From JANQGH01 sp039177555 (lineage in GTDB: Bacteria; Pseudomonadota; Alphaproteobacteria; DSM-16000; Inquilinaceae), in NCBI GenBank assembly GCA_039177555.1, contig JBCDFV010000006.1, positions 1-64,000 of the forward strand: a stretch of 64,000 nt of DNA. Direction: 5' to 3'. The notes beneath the pieces were generated by a model that saw nothing but the letters and a program-made list of their open reading frames with translations, made no database searches and had not been told where the DNA came from. The translations under genes and the position numbers were made by a program. Position 1 is the first letter of the stretch. Each line of letters starts with the position of its first letter. Of the stretch, positions 50,989-60,771 are shown piece by piece.

Positions 50989-51866
50989 GCGACTCGGATC
51001 AGAAGCCGGCCGTCGAGACGGTCCCGGGCCTTGGCATGACCGCCCGCGCGCGCCTGACCAATCTGACCATCGACATCGTGCTGTTCGTCTTCGGCATCCT
51101 GATGGTGCTGCCACTGGTGCTGCTGGTGGCCAACGCCTTCAAAACGCCGCAGGAGATGGTGGCCTGGCCGCCGACGATCATCCCGGCCGACCCGACGCTC
51201 GACAATTTCCGTTCCGTGCTCGGCGAGACGCCGCTGCTGCGCTGGATTTGGACCAGCCTGCGCTTTTCGTTCCTGTCGATGGTGGCGATCGTCATAACCT
51301 CGTCGATCGTCGGTTATGTGCTGGCCAAGTTCCAGTTCCGGACGCTGGAGGTCATCTTCATCCTGATCCTCGCCACGGCGATCGTGCCGTTCGAGGTCTA
51401 TATGATCCCGCTTTATTTCCAGGCCCAGTCGCTCGGCATCCTCAACTCGATCTGGGGCCTGCTGCTCGGCTATCTGGTGATGAGCTTCGGCATCTTTCTG
51501 ATCCGCCAGAACGTGAAGCATTCGATCCCGGACGAACTGCTGGAGGCCGCGCGCATCGACGGCGCCGGCGAACTGTGGATCTTCGCGCGGATCGTCCTGC
51601 CCTTGCTGCGCGGACCGCTGGGCGCGCTGGCGGTGCTGTCCTTCTTCCAGGCCTGGACGGCCTTCGCCTGGCCGATCATCGTCACCACCTCGCGCGACGC
51701 CTACACCATCGAGGTCGGCTTGGCCCTGTTCCAGACCGGCTTCACCGTCGATCTCGGCAGGCTCAGCGCGGCGGCCGCGGCTGTCCTGGTGCCGTCGGTG
51801 ACGATCTTCGTCATCCTGCGCCGGAACTTCGTTCAGGGCATCGCCAGTACCGGGGTCAAGGAATGA
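50985..51866 (+). CDS. Sugar ABC transporter permease (MalG/UgpE-like)
   Basis: A 293-residue permease with a 20-residue polar N terminus, six helices, and the EAA loop LLEAARIDGAGELWIFARIVLPLLRGP. YVLAKFQFR and VPFEVYMIPLY match MalG-type proteins. ATG 50985 overlaps the stop of the partner gene. It pairs with the MalF-like subunit and the ATPase that starts 35 bases later. Confidence 0.92.
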   Translation: MSDSDQKPAVETVPGLGMTARARLTNLTIDIVLFVFGILMVLPLVLLVANAFKTPQEMVAWPPTIIPADPTLDNFRSVLGETPLLRWIWTSLRFSFLSMVAIVITSSIVGYVLAKFQFRTLEVIFILILATAIVPFEVYMIPLYFQAQSLGILNSIWGLLLGYLVMSFGIFLIRQNVKHSIPDELLEAARIDGAGELWIFARIVLPLLRGPLGALAVLSFFQAWTAFAWPIIVTTSRDAYTIEVGLALFQTGFTVDLGRLSAAAAAVLVPSVTIFVILRRNFVQGIASTGVKE

Positions 51867-51901
51867 CGCCCACCACCCGTTCAAGCGTCGCGGAGTAGAC
51901 C

Positions 51902-52971
<1,070 letters not shown>

Positions 52972-52975
<4 letters not shown>

Positions 52976-54984
52976 CGCTCCTCGCGCTCCAAATTGAGCC
53001 AGGCTGCCTCCTCGGCCGTCAGCCCGACCTTCAGCGCCGGCAGCGTGGTCGCGAGTTCGTCCGGCGAGCGCGGGCCGATCAGCGCGAAGGACGGGAACGA
53101 CTGCGCCAATACCCAGGCGGTGGCGATGTTGTGCGGGGTGACCCCGCGCTCCACCGCAAGCAGTTCGGCACGACGGCGCCTTTCCTCGTTGGCGGCGCTG
53201 CCGAAGCACCGGTCCGGCCCAATGTCTTTAGGCAACCGATCCCGCAGGTCAGGCGGAAGAAAAAAGCCGCGCGCTTGTGACGACCAGGCGAGATGCACCG
53301 TGCCGGTCTTTCGCAGCCAAGACAGCTTCTCCGCCGTGTTGGACGAGACGCAGCCGGGCCAGATCGGCCGTTCCATGACCGCGAGCGACAGGTTGTTGTT
53401 CAGGATGCTGAAGCCTTGAAGGCCGTGCCTTTCGGCATACTCGTTGGCCTCGACAAAACGTTCGACCGTCCAGTTGGAACCGCCGAAGACGCCGATCCGC
53501 CCCGCCTCGCGCAGGCGGTTCAGCGCATCCACGAACTCGCCGACCGGCACCGACGGGTTGTCGCGGTGCATGATGTAGATCGGCACCCCGTCGAGCCCCA
53601 GCCGATTTAGCGACTGCAGCACTTGCGGCTCGATCGTGCTGGGCGTGCAGAATGGGCTGTGGGCCCCCTTGGCCACGACGACGACCTGGTCGCCGACACC
53701 CAGGCTGGCGATCCAGTGGCCGAGCGCGGTCTCGTGATCGCCGCCGCCATAGATGAAGGCAGTGTCGAAGGCGTTGCCCCCTGCCTCCATCCAGGCGTCC
53801 CAAACCACGGCCCCATCCTCAAGCGTTGCCTTGTTGTCGCAGCCCATGATCAGGGATGACACCGGCTGATCGACGCCGTCGATCCGGTTTTTGGTGACCT
53901 TTGGCAAGCCACCTGGCACGAGGCTTGGCAGAACCGCCAGCGGCGCCCGGTCCTCCACGCCGTATGCGTAGCCGATCTCGCGGCGCCAACGGTCCAGGGT
54001 TGCGGCATTGCCGATGCTGTCCCCCCAACCGGCGGCCGGCGGATCGGGCTCGCGAGCGCCTGCGGCGACGGCCCGGCTCGCCACCTCGGCCTCGAAGGCG
54101 AACAGATGTTCCGGTTGTCGGATCTCCTCGCGACGGGTTTCACCGCCGACCGTTACGTCGATGATGGCGTCGGACGGTCCGGCATTGCGGCCCGGCGTCC
54201 ACGGGTTGGGCAGATGGATCCGGCCCTCGGTGCCGATGATCGTCGCGGTGTTGTCCATGGCGCGGCGGATCGCGGTCGCGCATTCGGCAATGACCCCGCC
54301 GGGGAAACGCAGCAGCGCGTAGGCTTCTTCGTCGACGCCGGAACGGCCGATCCGACCGACGGCCTTCACCTCATCGGGATCTTCCCAATCCTTGCCCACG
54401 GCAACCCCGGCGACCAGGCGCGCGAGGGAGACGGGGTAGACCCCGACATCCAGAATGGCGCCGCCGCCCAAGGCACGGTCGAACACGCGCGATGCGGGGT
54501 TGAATGAGGTGCGAAAGCCGAAGGACGCGCGGACATGCTCGACCGTGCCGATTTCGCCGCTGCGGATGATGTCCACGAGGCGCGCGATCTGCGGATGGCA
54601 GCGATACATCATCGCCTCCATGAAGAACACGCCCTCTTGCGCCGCGACCTCCGTCATGGCGGTCACCTGGGCCGCGGTGATCGCGGCGGGCTTTTCGCAC
54701 AGCACGTGCTTGCCGGCGCGCAGCGCCATGAGGGCGTGGGCGGCGTGAAGGGCCTGCGGCGTCGAGATGTAGATGGCGTCGACGTCAGGGTCGTCCGCCA
54801 GCGCATCATAGGTTGAATGGCGCTTCTCGGGCGCGATCTGGTAGGTGTCGCCAAAGCTGGTGCGCCGCCCTTCGTCCCGGCTGGCGATCGCGACAAGCCG
54901 ACCCGACGGCGCCTCGGCCAAGCCATCGGCGAAGTTGTGGGCGATGGCCCCGGGCCCAAGAATGCCCCAACGGGTGTTACTCAT
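52972..54984 (-). CDS. Fused Gfo/Idh/MocA oxidoreductase and aldo/keto reductase
   Basis: A 670-residue single chain carries two dehydrogenase types. Residues 1-350 are Gfo/Idh/MocA: WGILGPGAIAHNFADGL, CEKPAAITA, and a C-terminal sheet domain. Residues about 355-670 are an aldo/keto reductase barrel: FDTAFIYGGG with Asp and Tyr, VVVVAKGAH with Lys, IYIMHRDNP with His. AKR core residues thus look intact. Such a fusion could pass a sugar oxidation product to a reductase in a redox-neutral isomerisation, but this is inference. It is convergent with the sugar importer, with a 4-base overlap. Start ATG 54984. Confidence 0.85.
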
Positions 54985-55290
54985 GAAAAGCCCTTCGTCT
55001 CGCCGCCCTCACCGGCAGCGTTGTATTCAATCTTGTCATCGACAAGCATCGCGGCAACCGAATGTGCACTGTCTGACCGCAATTTCGAGGGCGGGCAAAG
55101 CCCGCAGCCTGCTTTCGTCAACAGCTCTTTGAATTGGCCCTGCAAGTACGACTTGCTACAAGGCTCGTTGCATTATCGAAGAATACAAATTAAAGTATTA
55201 GTAAATAAGCTTGAAGAGTTTCACTCACCGAAACGTCAGTCAATTCACTGTCTCAAGCGGTCGGCTGGGTACTTATGGGGGAACGGCAAG
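54985..55290. other. 306-base spacer upstream of the peptide ABC operon
   Basis: No gene. The right half is strikingly AT-rich. It contains an inverted repeat and a promoter-like pair, listed separately, and a leader of about 95 bases before the binding-protein gene. Confidence 0.5.
55142..55196 (+). promoter_or_regulatory. Putative promoter and operator of the peptide ABC operon
   Basis: GCAAGT-ACG-ACTTGC (55142-55156) is a perfect inverted repeat. It is followed by TTGCAT (55168-55173), a 17-base spacer and TAAAGT (55191-55196), a plausible -35/-10 pair. The repeat ends 11 bases before the -35, a place fit for an activator. No cognate regulator is next to it. Confidence 0.4.
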
Positions 55291-56904
55291 ATGACTCTAC
55301 AGAAAGATCAAGTAAAAGACTTCGTCGGGAAATATCTTCAAGGAAGGATTTCCCGTAGGCAGCTTTTGATTTCGCTGAGTATTGTCGGCGGAACGGCGCT
55401 GGCTCAGCCGCTGCTGGCCGGCGCCGGCGCGCGGGTCGCCCGGGCCCAGGGGGGGACGCCCCGGCGTGGCGGCACCCTGGTCGCTGCGACGATCGACAAG
55501 CCGGTCAACATGGACCCGGCCTTTTCCGAGCTCTATTCGTCCATGCAGATCTACCAGAACGTCTTCTCGCGCCTGGTGAACCTGGAACGGGACGGCACGT
55601 TCAGCCCGAACCTGGCGCGCGCCTGGCGCCAGGTCGACGACACGACCTGGGAATTCGACCTGGTCGACAACGCCTGGTTCCACAATGGCGAGCCGTTCAC
55701 CGCCAACGACGTGCGCTACACGTTCGAGCGGCTGGCGGACCCGGAGCTTGGCGCGGCGAACCTGGTGTTCTTCACGCCTTTGGACGGGGTCGAGGTGGTC
55801 GACGATACGACCGTGCGCTTCATCACCGAGCCCAACTGGGGCGGCTTGCCAGCGGCCCTGGCGGCGTTCGGCGATATCGTGAACCAACGGGCGATCGAGG
55901 AACACGACCCGCGCCTGATGCCGATCGGCACCGGCCCGTTCCGCTTCGTCGACTGGGTCCGCGACGATTTCGTCGAGCTGGAGCGCTGGGACCGCTACTT
56001 CAAGCCCGAGCAGCCCTATCTCGACCGCGTCATCTTCCGCGCCATCTCCGACGACACGGTGCGGCTGACCGGCCTTCAAACGGGTGAGCTCGACTGGATC
56101 GAACAGGTACCGTTGCACCGGGTCGGCGAGCTGCGCGAAGACCCGGAAATCAAGGCCAATCCGGATGGCGAGTTCTTCCCGGACCTGTTCCTGCTCAACA
56201 CCGCGCAACCGCCCTTCGACCGGGTCGAGGTCCGCCAAGCGCTGCAATGGGCGCTGAACCGCGACGCCATCGCCGCCCTGGTCTGGCAAGGCCAGGCCGC
56301 GCCGTCGGCCGGCCCGGTGTCGCCGTCGAACCCGTGGTACTCGGGCCCGGGCGTCTATGCGGGCGGGCCCGATCTCGACCGGGCGCGGGCCCTGCTGGCG
56401 GAGGCCGGCTATGGCGACGGGCTGCAGATCCGGTTCGCCGCGCAGCCGCAGGTGCCGACCCAGCCATTGGTCGGGCAGTTGCTGCAACAGCAACTCGCAC
56501 CGATCGGTATCGATTTGGAGGTCCAATCCTTCGAATCCGCCCGCTGGTTCGAGGAACTGGCGAGCCAGCGCTACCAGATCACCAGCACCTATTGGAGCGC
56601 GACGGCAGACCCCGGCGAGCATTGCGTGCTGCCCCTGACGCACTCGCAATCGCCCTGGAACTTTTCGGCCTTCAACCAGTCGCCGGAACTGGACGCGGCA
56701 CTTGACGCGCTGCGCTTCACGGTCGATCCGGAGGCCAGGCGAAACGCCTATGCCGACGTCATGGCGCTGCAGCAAGAACAGTCACCGGCGGTCTTCCAGG
56801 TCAACTTCAAGCGTACCTATTGGACGCAGCCGAACGTCTACGGTGTCGAGACCCTGCCGACGCTGGAACTGCGCATGGAGGATGTCTGGATCGACGATGC
56901 CTGA
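55291..56904 (+). CDS. Peptide-type ABC transporter substrate-binding protein, Tat-exported
   Basis: A 537-residue family 5 (DppA/OppA type) binding protein. The N terminus has a twin-arginine signal, ISRRQLLISLSIVGG, ending in ARVARAQ. The mature part shows the family landmarks GGTLVAATIDKPVNMDPAF, NGEPFTANDVRYTFERL, GTGPFRFVDWV and VRQALQWALNRDAI. It starts at ATG 55291. It collects a peptide or another ligand (opines, sugars and acids are also handled by this family) for the permeases. It heads the operon to 62562. Confidence 0.9.
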   Translation: MTLQKDQVKDFVGKYLQGRISRRQLLISLSIVGGTALAQPLLAGAGARVARAQGGTPRRGGTLVAATIDKPVNMDPAFSELYSSMQIYQNVFSRLVNLERDGTFSPNLARAWRQVDDTTWEFDLVDNAWFHNGEPFTANDVRYTFERLADPELGAANLVFFTPLDGVEVVDDTTVRFITEPNWGGLPAALAAFGDIVNQRAIEEHDPRLMPIGTGPFRFVDWVRDDFVELERWDRYFKPEQPYLDRVIFRAISDDTVRLTGLQTGELDWIEQVPLHRVGELREDPEIKANPDGEFFPDLFLLNTAQPPFDRVEVRQALQWALNRDAIAALVWQGQAAPSAGPVSPSNPWYSGPGVYAGGPDLDRARALLAEAGYGDGLQIRFAAQPQVPTQPLVGQLLQQQLAPIGIDLEVQSFESARWFEELASQRYQITSTYWSATADPGEHCVLPLTHSQSPWNFSAFNQSPELDAALDALRFTVDPEARRNAYADVMALQQEQSPAVFQVNFKRTYWTQPNVYGVETLPTLELRMEDVWIDDA

Positions 56905-56944
56905 ACGATCGCAACGATCGCGTGCGGGGCGGGCTGGCTAGACG

Positions 56945-57901
56945 GTGCCGCTGACACAATTCGTCGTCCGCCGGCTGATCCTGCTGCTGCCGGTGCTGGT
57001 CGGCATGTCGATCGTGGTCTTCCTGCTGATGCGGCTGGTGCCGGGCGACCCGGCGTCGGTCATCCTGGGCCTGCGCGCGACGCCGCAAGGGTTGGCGGTA
57101 ATTCGCGATCAGCTCGGCCTCGACCTGCCGATCACCCAGCAATATCTGCATTGGGTCGGCAACCTGCTGCAAGGCGACCTCGGGCAGGACTACCGCAGCA
57201 ACATCCCGGTGACGACGCTGCTGGCCGACCGGCTGCCGGTGACCGTCGAGTTGACCTTGCTGGCCCTTGTCCTGGCGCTGATCATCGCCATTCCGCTGGG
57301 CGTGCGCGCCGGGGTTCGCCAACGCGGCCTGGCGGACAAGGGCGCCATGACGTTGGGCCTGCTGGGCATCTCGATCCCGGATTTCTGGCTCGGCATCATG
57401 CTGATCCTGGCCCTGTCGCTGGGACTGGGCCTGTTCCCCTCCTCCGGCTTCGTGCCGATCTCCGACGGCCTGTTCGCCAACTTAAGGTCGCTGTTCCTGC
57501 CGGCCCTGACCCTGGCGATCGGACTGTCGGCCGTTCTGGTGCGGGTGACTCGCGCCGCCGTGGCGGAGGTGCAAGAGCGGGATTTCGTACGCTTTCTACA
57601 TGCCAAGGGGCTGCGCCAACGGGCAATCGTCTATCGCCATGTGCTGCGCAACGCCGGCATACCGATCATCACCGTGATCGGGCTTCAGTTCGGCTATCTG
57701 CTGGGCGGGGCGGTGATCGTCGAGGAAGTCTTCAGCCTTCCCGGCGTCGGGCGTCTGATCGTCAGCAGCACGTTGGAGCGCAACTATCCCGTGGTGCAGG
57801 CCGGCATGCTGGTCATCGCGCTGATGTTCATCCTGGTTAATCTGGTCACGGACATCCTTTACGCGGTTCTGAACCCCAAGATCAGGGACGCCTACCGATG
57901 A
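56945..57901 (+). CDS. Peptide-type ABC permease (DppB-like)
   Basis: The 318-residue permease begins MPLTQFVVRRLILLLPVLVGMSIVVFLLMRLVPGDPA, the DppB hallmark. It has six helices and an EAA-like loop (VQERDFVRFLHAKGLRQRAIVYRHVLRNAGIPI). The start is GTG 56945. The stop overlaps the next start by ATGA. It forms the channel together with the DppC-like protein. Confidence 0.93.
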   Translation: MPLTQFVVRRLILLLPVLVGMSIVVFLLMRLVPGDPASVILGLRATPQGLAVIRDQLGLDLPITQQYLHWVGNLLQGDLGQDYRSNIPVTTLLADRLPVTVELTLLALVLALIIAIPLGVRAGVRQRGLADKGAMTLGLLGISIPDFWLGIMLILALSLGLGLFPSSGFVPISDGLFANLRSLFLPALTLAIGLSAVLVRVTRAAVAEVQERDFVRFLHAKGLRQRAIVYRHVLRNAGIPIITVIGLQFGYLLGGAVIVEEVFSLPGVGRLIVSSTLERNYPVVQAGMLVIALMFILVNLVTDILYAVLNPKIRDAYR

Positions 57902-58761
57902 CGGCGGACTTCCTCCAGCCCGGCCGCTCCGCGGGCCTTCTGCGGCGCATCTATCGGCGCAGCCCGCCGGCAATCATTGGCGGCGGATTGCTTGTCGTAC
58001 TGGCGTTTGCGGCCGTGGCAGCGCCCTGGCTGACGCCGTATGCGCCGGAAACGATGGATTTCAACGCGCCGCTGGCCGGCCCGTCCGCCAGCCATCCGTT
58101 CGGCACCGACAATTTCGGCCGCGACGTGCTGAGCCGGGTGCTGCACGGCTATCGCGTATCGCTGGCGGTCGCCATCGGCTCGGTCGCGATGGCCCTCGTC
58201 GTGGCCATCCCGCTCGGCCTGGTCGCAGGCTACTACCAGCGCTGGCTGGACAATGTGATCATGCGGCCGATGGACGTGATCATGGCGTTTCCCGCCATCG
58301 TCCTGGTAGTCGCCATGGCCGGATTCTTCGGCCAGGGCCTGGTGTTGATGATGCTGGCACTGGCCATCGTCTATGTGCCGATCATCGTCCGGGTGATGCG
58401 CGGCGCTGCGCTTGGCGTGGCCGGCGAACTATTCGTTGAGGGCGCGCGGGCGCGCGGCGCCTCCGACCTTCGCATCATGGTTCGCCATGTCCTGCCGAAC
58501 GCGATCACGCCGGTTTTCGTTCAGGCCTCGGTGCTGATGGGCATCGCCATCCTGCTGGAGGCGGCGCTCAGCTTCATCGGTTTGGGCGTCGAACCGCCGA
58601 CACCGTCCCTCGGGCTGATGCTGGCGGAGGGCCGATCCTTCATGGGTCGCGCACCCTGGCTGGTGATCGCGCCGGGCCTCGCCATCGTTCTGGCCGTGCT
58701 CGGCTTCAACCTTCTCGGCAACGGCTTGCCCGCCCTGTACGGGCCGCGACGGGGCCGATAG
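57898..58761 (+). CDS. Peptide-type ABC permease (DppC-like)
   Basis: A 287-residue permease with the DppC features HPFGTDNFGRDVLSRVLHG after the first helix and the EAA loop FVEGARARGASDLRIMVRHVLPNAITP. GLGVEPPTPSLGLMLAEGR is typical of the family. ATG 57898 overlaps the upstream stop. It pairs with the DppB-like subunit. Confidence 0.93.
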   Translation: MTADFLQPGRSAGLLRRIYRRSPPAIIGGGLLVVLAFAAVAAPWLTPYAPETMDFNAPLAGPSASHPFGTDNFGRDVLSRVLHGYRVSLAVAIGSVAMALVVAIPLGLVAGYYQRWLDNVIMRPMDVIMAFPAIVLVVAMAGFFGQGLVLMMLALAIVYVPIIVRVMRGAALGVAGELFVEGARARGASDLRIMVRHVLPNAITPVFVQASVLMGIAILLEAALSFIGLGVEPPTPSLGLMLAEGRSFMGRAPWLVIAPGLAIVLAVLGFNLLGNGLPALYGPRRGR

Positions 58762-58774
58762 CGGTGGCGGCGCG

Positions 58775-59746
58775 ATGAGCCTGCTGGACGTCCGCGACCT
58801 GACGACCGAATTCAGGACCGAGCAGGGCTGGCACAAGGCGGTCTCGGATGTCAGCTTCACGCTCGACCCGGGCGAGATCCTGGGGTTGGTGGGCGAGAGC
58901 GGCTGCGGCAAGTCGACGGCGGCCTACAGCGTCATGAAGCTGCTTGGCGCGAACGCCCGGATCGCCGCCGGCGAGGCTTGGCTGGGCGGCGAGAACCTGC
59001 TGGCCATGAACGACGACGCGCTCAGAAAACTGCGCGGCGACCGGCTGTCGATGATCTTCCAGGACCCGGCCACCGCGCTCGACCCCGCGATCACGGTCGG
59101 CGAGCAGGTGATGGAAACGGTGCGCGAGCATCTGGGCCTCGACCGCCGGGCGGCCCGCGCGCGCGCCTTGGAGCTGTTCCGGCAGGTGGGGATTTCGGAC
59201 CCCGAACGCCGGCTCAACGCTTATCCGCACCAGTTCAGCGGCGGCATGGCCCAGCGGATCGCGCTGGCCATCGCGATTTCCTGCAATCCGGAGATGCTGA
59301 TCGCCGACGAGCCGACGACGGCGCTGGACGTGACGATCCAGGCCCAGATCCTGCGCCTGATCAAGACCCTGCTGGTCAACGAGCGTCGGTCGGCCGTGCT
59401 GCTGATCACCCATGATCTGGGTGTCGTCGCTCAGATCTGCGATCGTGTCGCCGTCATGTATGCCGGCCGGATCGTCGAGGTCGGTGATGTTCAGTCGGTC
59501 TTTGCCGACCCGCTGCATCCCTACACGCGCGCATTGCTGCATGCGCTGCCGACCCATGAGGTGGCGCGCGGCGCGTTGGCGACCATCGAGGGCCGCGTGC
59601 CCGGGCTGACGGACCGGCCGGGCGGTTGCAGCTTTCACCCGCGCTGCCCCCACGCCCGCCCGATCTGCGCAACCGAACTGCCGCCCCGCGTAAGGCCGTC
59701 ACCTGGGAGGGAGGTCAGTTGCGTCCTCCATGCCGCCGATGGCTGA
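58775..59746 (+). CDS. Peptide-type ABC ATPase (DppD-like)
   Basis: A 323-residue ATPase: Walker A GESGCGKST, Q-loop MIFQDPATALDP, signature FSGGMAQRIALA, Walker B LIADEPTTALD, and an oligopeptide-type C-terminal domain with FHPRCPHARPIC, whose cysteines often bind an Fe-S cluster in this family. Usually paired with a second ATPase, encoded next with an overlap. Confidence 0.94.
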   Translation: MSLLDVRDLTTEFRTEQGWHKAVSDVSFTLDPGEILGLVGESGCGKSTAAYSVMKLLGANARIAAGEAWLGGENLLAMNDDALRKLRGDRLSMIFQDPATALDPAITVGEQVMETVREHLGLDRRAARARALELFRQVGISDPERRLNAYPHQFSGGMAQRIALAIAISCNPEMLIADEPTTALDVTIQAQILRLIKTLLVNERRSAVLLITHDLGVVAQICDRVAVMYAGRIVEVGDVQSVFADPLHPYTRALLHALPTHEVARGALATIEGRVPGLTDRPGGCSFHPRCPHARPICATELPPRVRPSPGREVSCVLHAADG

Positions 59747-60758
59747 CACCCCTCTCCTTCGGTTGGACCGGCTGGCCAAGCATTTCCCGGTTGGCGGCGG
59801 CTGGATCGACGCGCTGACCGGCAAACGTTCGCACGTGAAGGCCGTGGACGGCGTCAGTCTCGACGTGCGCCAGGGGGAAACGCTGGCCATCGTGGGCGAG
59901 TCGGGCTCCGGCAAAAGCACGCTGGGGCGGCTGGTGATGCGCCTGCTGACCCCCAGCGCCGGCCAGGTGCTTTACAAGGGTCGCGATGTCGTGGCCATGA
60001 ACCGCGCCGAACTGCGCCAGTTCCGGCGGCAGGCGCAGATCATCTTTCAGGACCCGTTCTCGTCGCTGAACCCCCGAATGCGCATTGCCGACATCGTGCG
60101 CGAGCCCTTGGACGTCTACCAGGATGGCGCGCGCGCCGACCGGCCGGGCCGAACCGAAGCCTTGCTGGAACGGGTCGGCCTGACGGCGGACCATGGTCGC
60201 GCCTACCCATCCGAGCTGAGCGGCGGCCAGCGGCAACGGGTGGGCATTGCGGCCGCCCTGGCCCTGTCGCCGGAGCTGATCGTCGCCGACGAGCCGACCT
60301 CTGCGCTGGACGTTTCGGTCCAGGCCCAGACCTTGAATCTGCTGGCCGACCTGCAGGCGTCCTACCATCTGACCTTTGTGTTCATCACGCACGATCTGGG
60401 CATCGTCCACCATTTCGCCGATCGGGTCGCGGTCATGTATTTGGGCAGGATCGTCGAGGAAGCGCCGACCGAGACGCTGTTTCGGGAGCCGAAGCACCCG
60501 TACACGCGCTCGCTGCTGTCGGCCATTCCCCAGCCGGACCCGACGAAGCGGGTCGACTGGCAGTTGCCGGAGGGCGAACCGCCCTCGCCCCTCGATCCGC
60601 CTTCCGGCTGCAGCTTTCACCCGCGCTGCCCGCACGCCATGGACGTATGCGCCAGGCAAGCACCAACGCTCGCACCGGTCGAGCCCGGACATCGGGCCGC
60701 CTGTTTTCTCCATCAGCCGGTCAGGCACGATGCGTCGTCGACCGGCATGCCATCGTAG
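59730..60758 (+). CDS. Peptide-type ABC ATPase (DppF-like)
   Basis: A 342-residue ATPase: Walker A GESGSGKST, QIIFQDPFSSLNPRM, signature LSGGQRQRVGIA, Walker B LIVADEPTSALD, and C-terminal CSFHPRCPHAMDVC. ATG 59730 overlaps the DppD gene by 17 bases; ATG 59739 (MADTPLL) is an equally good start with an 8-base overlap. It completes the heterodimeric ATPase. The next gene starts 13 bases later with a good ribosome site. Confidence 0.94.
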   Translation: MPPMADTPLLRLDRLAKHFPVGGGWIDALTGKRSHVKAVDGVSLDVRQGETLAIVGESGSGKSTLGRLVMRLLTPSAGQVLYKGRDVVAMNRAELRQFRRQAQIIFQDPFSSLNPRMRIADIVREPLDVYQDGARADRPGRTEALLERVGLTADHGRAYPSELSGGQRQRVGIAAALALSPELIVADEPTSALDVSVQAQTLNLLADLQASYHLTFVFITHDLGIVHHFADRVAVMYLGRIVEEAPTETLFREPKHPYTRSLLSAIPQPDPTKRVDWQLPEGEPPSPLDPPSGCSFHPRCPHAMDVCARQAPTLAPVEPGHRAACFLHQPVRHDASSTGMPS

Positions 60759-60771
60759 GGGGAGTCAAGCC

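Noticed and set aside
55297..56775. 492-residue minus-strand frame opposite the peptide-binding protein
   Set aside because: The plus-strand frame has a Tat signal and family landmarks; the opposite one is a low-complexity shadow.
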